A DNA stretch of 64,000 bases, taken from contig NZ_JQMJ01000004.1 in the NCBI RefSeq assembly GCF_000744655.1, positions 6,448,001-6,512,000 of the forward strand. Direction: 5' to 3'. The DNA is from Streptacidiphilus rugosus AM-16. Lineage in GTDB: Bacteria; Actinomycetota; Actinomycetes; Streptomycetales; Streptomycetaceae. Position 1 is the stretch's first letter, and each line of letters starts with the position of its first letter. This document shows positions 16,000 to 23,079 of this stretch, piece by piece. The notes under the pieces are model-generated. The model searched no databases. It was not told where the DNA came from and was given only the letters and a program-made list of their open reading frames with translations. The translations under genes and the position numbers were made by a program.

Positions 16000-16370
16000 C
16001 GCTCTATCCATGGGTGTGGGCCGCGGAAGGCCCTCATCGTGATCGCCGTTTCGGCGACCTTCTGCTGCGACTGGTGCTGGAGGGACGCGTGGTGTCCCGT
16101 GGAGCCGGCTCCGGCACCCGCCGCGTCGCCATAACCGCCCGCAGGGGCGGCGATGGGCGCTACGGATGCCGACAGCGGTCGCTCAATGCGACGTGCATCC
16201 CACGCGCCGAGGCCATTGCTGGCAACGACGGAGGCGACGCGCACCAGAGCGGTGTCGACACCGGCACCGGCAAAGGACAGACCACGGGCGTCGAAGGTCT
16301 CGACACACGGCATGCCGAAGTCGGCGGCGGTCAGCGTCCGGCCAGTCAGTTTGGTGATCATGGTCTTCAC
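15993..16370 (-). CDS. wblC leader upstream ORF
   Basis: 125 codons from GTG 16370 with GGGAGG eight bases upstream, one of the best ribosome sites in the window, ending in PHPWIERT* inside the antiterminator hairpin. The peptide (MKTMITKLTGRTLTAADFGM at its start) has no recognised domain and becomes Ala/Gly-rich in the middle. Codon bias is weaker than in neighbouring genes. Its position directly before the terminator of the WblC leader indicates a regulatory upstream ORF whose translation senses ribosome inhibition, not an enzyme. A shorter initiation at internal ATGs (16361, 16028) is possible. Confidence 0.7.
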   Translation of the reverse strand: MKTMITKLTGRTLTAADFGMPCVETFDARGLSFAGAGVDTALVRVASVVASNGLGAWDARRIERPLSASVAPIAAPAGGYGDAAGAGAGSTGHHASLQHQSQQKVAETAITMRAFRGPHPWIERT

Positions 16371-16574
16371 AATGTCCGCCTCCCTTCGGCGTGCTCGGGG
16401 TCCGCTTGTTCAGCGGGCCCGCTGGTGGTCACTAGGTCAGTCAATCTTGGCAGTACAACCCGGGGGCTGTACAGGTGCAGCAGTGACGCCCGCTACAGGT
16501 GGGACCTGAGTGGGCTCGATCTCGTTTCCTCGACCGTGCTCGCACGCTAGTAGGGTCCGCACTGCGGGCGCAAA

Positions 16575-18878
16575 CTATTTTTCCGGCGAGTCTTCGGACG
16601 AGTTCACGAAGGCGCCGTTCTCGTCCGACAGGTCCGAGATGTCCCCCTGCCCGAGCTGCGCGGACGACCCGAACGACTCGAGCGATCCGGACGGCGAATC
16701 GACTCCCCCGCACAACGACAGCACGGTCTCGCCGTACTTGTCCAGCTTCGCGCGACCCACTCCGGAGATCTGGCCGAGTTCCGCCAGCGAGCCGGGAAGC
16801 TGTTCCGCGATGGCGAGCAACGTGGCGTCGGTGAAGACGCAGTAGCCCGGCAGGCCCTGCTCCTTCGCCATCCGGCCGCGCCAGTCGCGCAGCCGCTCGA
16901 ACAGCGCCTCGTCGAGGTTGGACGGGCAGTCGTCGCAGCGGCGGAGCTTGCGCTCGACCGCCTCGGTGAGCACGCGCCCGCAGACCCGGCACTTCAGCGG
17001 CGCCTTCGAGCGCGCGGCACGGCCCTCGCGCCCGGCTGCACCCGCGGCGCCCGCGGCGCGTCCGGCGCCCCGGCCGCCGCGGGCGGCCGAGCCCGGACGC
17101 AGCCCGTCCAGGAAGCGGGAGGGGTTCCGGGAGGCGCGGCCACCGGGCGATCGGGCCAGCGCCCAGGACAGGCCGAGGTGCTCCCGCGCCCGGGTCACCC
17201 CGACGTAGAGCAGCCGGCGCTCCTCCTCCACCTGTTCGTCGGTCTTGGCGTAGGTGATCGGCATCATGCCCTCGGTCAGGCCGACCAGGAACACGGCGTC
17301 CCACTCCAGGCCCTTGGCCGAGTGGAGGGAGGCGAGGGTCACGCCCTCGACCGCAGGGGCGTGCTGAGCCGCCGCGCGGGCGTCGAGCTCGGCGACGTAG
17401 GCCGCCAGGCCGGCCGGCTGCCCCGCCGCCTGCTGGGCGGACTCGAAGTCCTCGGCGAGGCGGACCAACGCGGCCAGCGACTCCCAGCGCTCGCGCACCG
17501 CGCCCGAGCCGGCCGGGGGCTGTGGAGAGAAGCCGCGCGTGGAGAGCACGGCGCGGACCTGCTCGGCCAGGCGTTCCGGGGCGTCCTCCAGCAGCGGGTC
17601 GACCGGGCCGCCGCCCGCCCTGGCCGCACCGCGGAGCAGCATGCCGGCCTCGCGGACCTCTGGGCGCTCGAAGAAGCGCTCGGCGCCGCGCAGCTGGTAG
17701 GCGATGCCCTGGTCGGCCAGGGCCTGCTCGTAGACCTCGGACTGCGCGTTGACCCGGAACAGCACGGCGATCTCGCTGGCCCGCACGCCCGCGTCGAGCA
17801 GCGCGCGGATCCGCTTGGCCGTGCCCTCCGCCTCGGCCGGCTCGTCCGGGTACTCCGTGTACACCGGCTCGGGGCCCGGCTCGCGCTGCGAGACGAGCTC
17901 CAGGCGGTGCTGGGCGGCCTGGCCGCGCGCCTGCGCGAGCAGGCCGTTGGCCAGGTGGACGACCTGCGGCGTGGACCGGTAGTCGCGGACCAGCTTCACC
18001 ACCGTGGCGTCCGGGTGCTTGGCACGGAAGCCGAGCAGGTACTCCGGCGTGGCGCCGGTGAAGGAGTAGATCGTCTGGCTGGCGTCGCCGACCACGCAGA
18101 GGCTGGAGCGCGGGCCGAGCCAGAGGTCGAGCAGGCGTTGCTGGAGCGGGGAGACGTCCTGGTACTCGTCGACGACGAAGTGCTGGTACTGGGCCCTGAC
18201 CTGTTCGGCGACCTCGGGCCGCTCGTCCAGCACACCGACGGCGAGCAGCAGCACGTCCTCGAAGTCGATGACCCCGCGGTCGCGCTTGAGCTCCTCGTAG
18301 ACCTTGTAGACCTGCCGGATCTCGGCCGGGTCGCGCGGCGTCTCGCGCCCGGCCTTGATCGCGGCGGCCGGGTAGTCCTCGGGCACGGTCTGGGTGACCT
18401 TGGCCCACTCGATCTCGCCGGTCAGGTCGCGCAGCTCGGTGCGCTCGAGCCGGAGCCTGCAGCGGCCGGCCGCCTCGGCGACCAACTGCACCTTGCGCTC
18501 CAGCAGGCGGGGCAGCTCACCGCCGACCACCCGCGGCCAGAAGAACTGGAGCTGGCGCAGCGCGGCGGCGTGGAACGTGCGCGCCTGCACCCCCTCGACG
18601 CCCAGCCCCCGCAGCCGGCCGCGCATCTCTCCCGCGGCTCGTGCGGTGAAGGTCACGGCGAGCACCCGCTGCGGCTGCATCACGCCGCTGCGGACGCCGT
18701 AGGCGATCCTGTGCGTGATCGCCCGGGTCTTGCCCGTGCCGGCGCCCGCGAGGACGCAGACAGGGCCCTGCAGCGCCGTGGCGACGGCCCGTTGCTCAGG
18801 GTCGAGCCCGGCGAGCACGGCTTCGGCGTCACGAGGTGCGGTCGTGAAGGGCACTGCGCCCGGAAGCTCTACCTGCAT
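16575..18878 (-). CDS. uvrD2: ATP-dependent DNA helicase UvrD2
   Basis: 767 residues from ATG 18878 (AGAGG nine bases upstream); the longer frame to 19028 reads through the mycoredoxin promoter and is rejected. Superfamily-1A motifs are complete: Walker A AGAGTGKT (43-50), VDEYQDVSPLQ, VVGDASQTIYSF and GLEWDAVFLVG. The C-terminal region carries a four-cysteine zinc module (CRVCG, CDDCP) and an HRDC domain (TDATLLAIAEQLPGSLAELG), the UvrD2 signature in actinobacteria. It is a 3'-to-5' helicase in DNA repair. Divergent from mrx1 and upstream of the WblC operon, separated from it by about 200 bp. Confidence 0.94.
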   Translation of the reverse strand: MQVELPGAVPFTTAPRDAEAVLAGLDPEQRAVATALQGPVCVLAGAGTGKTRAITHRIAYGVRSGVMQPQRVLAVTFTARAAGEMRGRLRGLGVEGVQARTFHAAALRQLQFFWPRVVGGELPRLLERKVQLVAEAAGRCRLRLERTELRDLTGEIEWAKVTQTVPEDYPAAAIKAGRETPRDPAEIRQVYKVYEELKRDRGVIDFEDVLLLAVGVLDERPEVAEQVRAQYQHFVVDEYQDVSPLQQRLLDLWLGPRSSLCVVGDASQTIYSFTGATPEYLLGFRAKHPDATVVKLVRDYRSTPQVVHLANGLLAQARGQAAQHRLELVSQREPGPEPVYTEYPDEPAEAEGTAKRIRALLDAGVRASEIAVLFRVNAQSEVYEQALADQGIAYQLRGAERFFERPEVREAGMLLRGAARAGGGPVDPLLEDAPERLAEQVRAVLSTRGFSPQPPAGSGAVRERWESLAALVRLAEDFESAQQAAGQPAGLAAYVAELDARAAAQHAPAVEGVTLASLHSAKGLEWDAVFLVGLTEGMMPITYAKTDEQVEEERRLLYVGVTRAREHLGLSWALARSPGGRASRNPSRFLDGLRPGSAARGGRGAGRAAGAAGAAGREGRAARSKAPLKCRVCGRVLTEAVERKLRRCDDCPSNLDEALFERLRDWRGRMAKEQGLPGYCVFTDATLLAIAEQLPGSLAELGQISGVGRAKLDKYGETVLSLCGGVDSPSGSLESFGSSAQLGQGDISDLSDENGAFVNSSEDSPEK

Positions 18879-18919
18879 GCCGTCCATCCTCTCAAGCCGC
18901 AGCGACAACCCGGGCCACG

Positions 18920-18928
18920 TTGTCCACA
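18920..18928 (+). promoter_or_regulatory. DnaA box upstream of mycoredoxin gene
   Basis: TTGTCCACA, the preferred Streptomyces DnaA box, in the divergent region between uvrD2 and mrx1, 24 bp upstream of the SigR -35. A single box may be coincidental. Confidence 0.35.
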
Positions 18929-18951
18929 GGGGCGGTGTGCTGATACGACCG

Positions 18952-18979
18952 GGGAATGCCGTCGCCCCGCCGCTACGTT
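18952..18979 (+). promoter_or_regulatory. SigR-type promoter of mrx1
   Basis: GGGAAT (18952-18957), 18-bp spacer, CGTT (18976-18979): an exact match to the SigR thiol-stress consensus. It lies 63 bp before the mycoredoxin start, a gene known to belong to the SigR regulon. Confidence 0.85.
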
Positions 18980-19042
18980 GGGCGTACTGGCAGCCAGACA
19001 CCGGGCACGGGACCACCGGGCACGACACGAGGAGCGATGCGG

Positions 19043-19294
19043 ATGTCCGCCACAGTCACGATGTACAGCACCACCTGGTGCGGTTACTGCCAGCGGCTGA
19101 AGTCCCAGCTGACCCGCGAGGGCATCGCGTACACCGAGATCAACATCGAGCAGGATCCGGACTCGGCCGCCTTCGTCGAGAAGGTCAACAACGGCAACCA
19201 GACCGTCCCGACAGTGCTGGCGATCTCCTCCACCGGCGCCGAGACGGTGATGACCAACCCGTCGCTCGCGCAGGTCAAGGCCGCCATCGCCTGA
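19043..19294 (+). CDS. mrx1: Mycoredoxin (glutaredoxin-like, mycothiol-dependent)
   Basis: 83 residues from ATG 19043, which has AGGAG nine bases upstream; the ATG six bases earlier is too close. The protein is a compact glutaredoxin fold with redox motif Cys13-Gly-Tyr-Cys16 (TTWCGYCQRLK), a TVPTV cis-proline loop and the C-terminal NPSLAQVKAAI helix. The WCGYC motif and small size are those of mycoredoxin-1, which reduces mycothiol mixed disulfides. A consensus SigR promoter lies upstream and a 17-bp hairpin terminator downstream. It is divergent from uvrD2. Confidence 0.93.
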   Translation: MSATVTMYSTTWCGYCQRLKSQLTREGIAYTEINIEQDPDSAAFVEKVNNGNQTVPTVLAISSTGAETVMTNPSLAQVKAAIA

Positions 19295-19313
19295 CGCTCG
19301 GACAGCTGGTTCC

Positions 19314-19351
19314 GTGACAGGCCCCGGGCTCGAAAGCCCGGGGCCTGTCAC
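19314..19351. terminator. Terminator of mrx1
   Basis: Perfect 17-bp stem GTGACAGGCCCCGGGCT with a CGAA loop, 20 bp after the mrx1 stop. Confidence 0.88.
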
Positions 19352-19914
19352 GTTCGCCGGGACCGGGACCCGGCGGACCTCCGGGGGATCGGACATCCGG
19401 GCGCAGAGTTCGTCCACGCATCGCGTCTTCCCGCACGCCTCGCCCCGGGCAGGCGCGATCTCCGTGACGCGGCGGCCGCCGCAGCACGACCGCCGCGCCG
19501 GGCGCGATGCGGAGCCGATCGGTGATGTCGGTGGCGGCCCGTACGATCAGCATTCGGAAGTCGGCGGTCAATTTCCGACCGGTCGCCCCCGCTTCCTCCG
19601 CACAGGAAGGGAACGCGGAGCGAAGGGGTTACGGCGGCGGGTCCCGTGGGTGCACGATAGGCGTGGTGATCGGGGGCCGCATGGCCCTCGGGACGGGTTC
19701 CCTTTCCCCGGCCCCGTACCAGCAGGCCTTCAGGTTCGAGATTATCAACAGCAAGTCGGACAGTATGACGAGCAATGCGGTATTGGTTCTCCAGATCGCC
19801 CTCGACCGGCAAGGGCACGCCCGTCCGCCACTCCCCGTCCATGATCCGCTGCCGTAGATCCGCGGCGATCCACCGACATTTCCGAGCCCGGCCCGGCACA
19901 CGGGAAATGTTCAC
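19352..19914 (-). pseudogene. Decayed GntR-family regulator
   Basis: The first 65 residues on the minus strand form a GntR winged helix: IAADLRQRIMDGEWRTGVPL, then LENQYRIARHTVRLAVDNL and LVRGRGKGTRP. After that the same frame becomes an Arg/Ala-rich shadow. A second frame nearby reads ADFRMLIVRAATDITDRLRI, resembling the start of a GntR effector domain. The gene is thus frameshifted and the effector domain eroded; coding bias is lost from about 19720 downward. Its 3' end abuts the mrx1 terminator. A short DNA-binding peptide could still be made, but I read it as a pseudogene. Confidence 0.6.
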
Positions 19915-20048
19915 CCCGAGAATGTAGTCATTCCACTTGCGCTGCCTCGGCGAAACGGTCCAACATCGGTCGGGGCTGGCTCAATCCGGATTATCCCAAC
20001 GCTCTGCGCAGTACGATGCGGCACGATTCTGCCTCGGAGGCACGCACA

Positions 20049-20510
20049 ATGAACGACCGGAGAGCCTGGGCGGCCATCGCCTCCTTCCCGCCCCATCCGC
20101 GGAATGTCCGCCACGCGCGCCGGATCACGCGCACAGCGCTCTCCGCCTGGGGCGTGTCCGAGCTCGTCGACAGCGCCGAGATGGTCGTCTCCGAGCTGGT
20201 GACGAACGCCCTTCGCTACGGCAGCGGCCCGGTCGACCTGACTCTCGCGCTGACCGAGACCGGCCTGCGCATCGCCGTCACCGACGAGGGCACCACGCTG
20301 CCGGCCGCCCGCGACGCGGGCCCCGACGCGCAGGGCGGACGCGGCCTGCAGATCGTGGAGCTGCTCGCCGAGAGCTGGGACGTGGTGGTCCGGCTCACCG
20401 GCAAGACGGTCACCTGCGTACTCCGGCTGGAGCCGGCCACGCCGGACCGCCTCCAGGGGGTCGGGGCGGTCGGCGGCCTCGTCCACCCTTCGGGTGATGT
20501 CGGCGCGTGA
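20049..20510 (+). CDS. RsbW-type ATP-binding protein (HATPase_c)
   Basis: 153 residues from ATG 20049 with GGAGG eight bases upstream. GHKL-fold signatures are present: N-box SELVTNALRYG, G1 VTDEG and G2 GGRGLQIVELLAE, in the short single-domain format of actinobacterial anti-sigma-like regulators. Such proteins bind anti-sigma antagonists or sigma factors; streptomycetes carry dozens. No partner gene is adjacent, and the SpoIIE-type phosphatase at 28499-29695 is a possible distant one. The stop codon lies in the stem of a terminator hairpin. Confidence 0.9.
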   Translation: MNDRRAWAAIASFPPHPRNVRHARRITRTALSAWGVSELVDSAEMVVSELVTNALRYGSGPVDLTLALTETGLRIAVTDEGTTLPAARDAGPDAQGGRGLQIVELLAESWDVVVRLTGKTVTCVLRLEPATPDRLQGVGAVGGLVHPSGDVGA

Positions 20511-20544
20511 AGCGCGCCGGGGGGCGCACCCCCAGGCGCTTCAC
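20507..20544. terminator. Bidirectional terminator
   Basis: Stem GTGAAGCGC / GCGCTTCAC with inner GGGGG/CCCCC pairing, starting at the stop codon of the ATP-binding protein gene and facing nudC. Confidence 0.75.
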
Positions 20545-20563
20545 GCCGACGGGATCGACCGGA

Positions 20564-21508
20564 TCACCAGCTGACCTCGGGCAGCGGTCCGCCGTACCAG
20601 AGTTCGACGAGTCGGCGGGCGATGGAGATGCCCGCCGGCGGCAGCGTCGTCCCGTTCTCCATGCCGGTACGGAGCTCCTCGCGGGTGAACCAGCGCGCCT
20701 CGTCGAGCTCCTCGCCGTCGACCTGGATCTCCGCACCGCCGTCGCGCATGTCCGCCCGAGCCGTGAAGCCGAGCATCAGGCTGGAGGGGAACGGCCAGGG
20801 CTGTGAGGCCACGTACTCGACCGAGTCGAGGTCCACCCTGACCCCGGCCTCCTCCGCGACCTCACGGGCGACCGCCTGCTCCAGCGACTCGCCGGGCTCG
20901 ACGAAGCCGGCCAGGGTGGAGTACCGCCCCTCCGGCCACAGCGCCTGACGGCCGAGCAGCGCCCGGTCCTGCTCGTCGGTGACGAGCATGATCACCGCGC
21001 CGTCGGTGCGCGGGTAGTGCTCCTGGGCGCAGGAGGTGCAGCGGCGCACGTGTCCGGCGGCGGCCACCACCGTGGCGTGCCCGCAGCGCGCGCAGAACCG
21101 GTGCGACTGGTGCCAGTTCTGCAGTGCCACGGAATGCACCAGCAGGCCGGCGTCACGGTCGCCCAGCAGACCGCCCACCTCGCGCAGGCCGGCCGGGCGC
21201 GCCGGTCCGTCCAGCCGCCCGGGCAGCTGGGCGCAGGAGACGGCGAAGTACGCCGTGCCCTCCTCGTCGCAGCCCAGGAAGTAGCGCTCGCCCTCGTCCG
21301 GCGCCTCGAACGTGGGCAGCAGCACCAGTTCGCTGCCGGTCTCCGTGTCCACCACGAAGGCCTTGCCCTCCGAGATCGCCAACACCTGCGTGCTGGGGTG
21401 GCTCCAGGCCGCGGCCAGCCACGGCTCGTCGAGCCGGTGCTCCGCGGCCCGGTCCACGCCCACGCGGGAAAGCGCGAGCGGGCGGTCGAAGTTCTGGTGA
21501 ACCGTCAC
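20564..21508 (-). CDS. nudC: NAD(+) diphosphatase NudC
   Basis: 314 residues from GTG 21508 with GGTAGG upstream; the frame stays open further but into the M20 peptidase gene. The layout is complete: an N-terminal domain, a zinc ribbon (FCARCGH and RRCTSCAQ), Nudix box GFVEPGESLEQAVAREVAEE, and the NudC-specific SQPWPFPSS motif after it. It hydrolyses NAD(H) and can remove NAD caps from RNA in other bacteria. Starts 18 bp after the dipeptidase stop on the same strand, so the two are probably one transcript. Confidence 0.94.
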   Translation of the reverse strand: MTVHQNFDRPLALSRVGVDRAAEHRLDEPWLAAAWSHPSTQVLAISEGKAFVVDTETGSELVLLPTFEAPDEGERYFLGCDEEGTAYFAVSCAQLPGRLDGPARPAGLREVGGLLGDRDAGLLVHSVALQNWHQSHRFCARCGHATVVAAAGHVRRCTSCAQEHYPRTDGAVIMLVTDEQDRALLGRQALWPEGRYSTLAGFVEPGESLEQAVAREVAEEAGVRVDLDSVEYVASQPWPFPSSLMLGFTARADMRDGGAEIQVDGEELDEARWFTREELRTGMENGTTLPPAGISIARRLVELWYGGPLPEVSW

Positions 21509-21525
21509 GGTTCCTACCCCCCTGA

Positions 21526-22974
21526 TCAGTTGGTGCCAGCCGACGCCTGCGCGTCGGTCGGCTGCCCGGCGGTCCAGTGCGCGGCGAGATCGGCCCACAG
21601 GTAGGCCGAGGTCTCCACGCCCTTCGCGAGCAGGTCGAGCTCCACCTTCTCGTTGATCGAGTGCCAGCCGTCCGAGGGCACGGAGATGCCGAGGAAGAGC
21701 ACCGGCGCACCGAGCACGTCCTGCAGATCGGCAGCCGGACCTGAACCTCCCTCGCGCGTGAAGAGGATCTTCTGCTCGAAGGCTCGCCCCATCGAGCGGA
21801 CCACCGACTGCAGCGCCGGGTGGTCCAGCGGCGTCAGGCAGGGCCGGGTCGCGCCCCGGAACTCGACCTCGGCCCGGATGCCCGGAGTGACCTGGGCGTT
21901 CACCCACTCCGATACGGTCGCCTGGAACTTGTCCACGTCCTGGCCCGCAACCAGCCGGAAGGAGAGCTTGACGTGGGCCTCGGCCGGAACGATCGTCTTG
22001 CCGCCGGGGCCGGTGTATCCGCCCCAGATCCCGTTGACCTCGGCGGTCGGGCGGGCCCAGATCCGCTCCAGCGTGCTGAAGCCCGCCTCGCCCTGGGTGG
22101 CCCGGGACTTCGCCACGCGCAGCCAGGCGTCCTCGTCGAAGGGCAGCTCGGCGAAGAGCGCACGCTCACGCTCCGTCAGCTCGACCACGCCGTCGTAGAA
22201 GCCGGGGATCGCGACCCTCCGGTCCGCGTCGTGCAGCGCGGCGACCAGGCGGGCGGCCTCGTCGGCCGGGTTGGGGACGGCGCCGCCGAAGGAGCCCGAG
22301 TGGATGTCGGTGGCGGGACCGTGGAGGCTGATCTCGCAGTCGGCCACGCCGCGCATCCCGGTGCAGACCGTGGGCGTGGTCTCCGCCCACATGCCGGTGT
22401 CGGAGATCATCACGACGTCGGCCGCGAGCCGGTCGGCGTGCCGACGGACCAGGGCGACGAAGTTCGCGGAGCCCGACTCCTCCTCGCCCTCGATCAGCAG
22501 CTTGAGGTTGACGGCGGGCGCGGTGCGCCCGGTCGCGGCCAGGTGGGCGCGCACCCCGAGGGTGTGGAAGAAGACCTGTCCCTTGTCGTCGGCCGCGCCA
22601 CGCGCGTACATCCGGCCGTCGACGACGGTGGGCTCGAACGGATCGGTGGCCCAGCCGTCCTCACGCGCGGCGGGCTGTACGTCGTGGTGGCCGTAGACGA
22701 GCACGGTCGGAGCGTTCGCATCACCCGAGGGCCACTCGGCGAAGACCGCAGGAAGGCCGCCGTTCTCCGTCTCCCAGACCTCCGCCACCGGGAACCCGGT
22801 CTCACCCAGCTTCGCGGCCAGCCACTCGGCGGAGCGGCGCACCTCGCCCACCCGGTTCGGATCGGCGGAGACGGAAGGGATGCGCAGCCACTCGGCGAGG
22901 TCGTCGAGGAAGGCGGCACGGTGCTGGTCGATGTATGCGCGGACGACGCTGTCCGGGGCTTCGGCAGGGCTCAT
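21526..22974 (-). CDS. M20-family metallodipeptidase
   Basis: 482 residues from ATG 22974; a frame to 23013 adds 13 residues without a ribosome site. M20 metal-site motifs are intact: YGHHDVQP, RGAADDKGQ, LLIEGEEESGS, ISDTGMW and the dimerisation-domain signature IHSGSFGGAVPNPA. The late GISVPSDGWHSINEKV supplies the last ligand. The family hydrolyses dipeptides with two zinc ions. No signal peptide, so cytoplasmic. Probably co-transcribed with nudC. Confidence 0.93.
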   Translation of the reverse strand: MSPAEAPDSVVRAYIDQHRAAFLDDLAEWLRIPSVSADPNRVGEVRRSAEWLAAKLGETGFPVAEVWETENGGLPAVFAEWPSGDANAPTVLVYGHHDVQPAAREDGWATDPFEPTVVDGRMYARGAADDKGQVFFHTLGVRAHLAATGRTAPAVNLKLLIEGEEESGSANFVALVRRHADRLAADVVMISDTGMWAETTPTVCTGMRGVADCEISLHGPATDIHSGSFGGAVPNPADEAARLVAALHDADRRVAIPGFYDGVVELTERERALFAELPFDEDAWLRVAKSRATQGEAGFSTLERIWARPTAEVNGIWGGYTGPGGKTIVPAEAHVKLSFRLVAGQDVDKFQATVSEWVNAQVTPGIRAEVEFRGATRPCLTPLDHPALQSVVRSMGRAFEQKILFTREGGSGPAADLQDVLGAPVLFLGISVPSDGWHSINEKVELDLLAKGVETSAYLWADLAAHWTAGQPTDAQASAGTN

Positions 22975-23028
22975 GGGCACGACTCTAGTTCGAACGGAGC
23001 CGGTCCCGGGCACCGCCCGCCCGGGGGT

Positions 23029-23058
23029 GGACCGCCCGCTCGGCTCCGCGGGCGGTCC
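23029..23058 (-). terminator. Terminator of PadR-ABC operon
   Basis: 11-bp stem GGACCGCCCGC / GCGGGCGGTCC with an 8-base loop, 22 bp downstream of the permease stop on the minus strand. Confidence 0.75.
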
Positions 23059-23079
23059 GGGTTCCGGGCGCGGACCGAC

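Noticed and set aside
19507-19857. Plus-strand ORF opposite the GntR remnant
   Set aside because: No ribosome site; antisense to recognisable winged-helix sequence.
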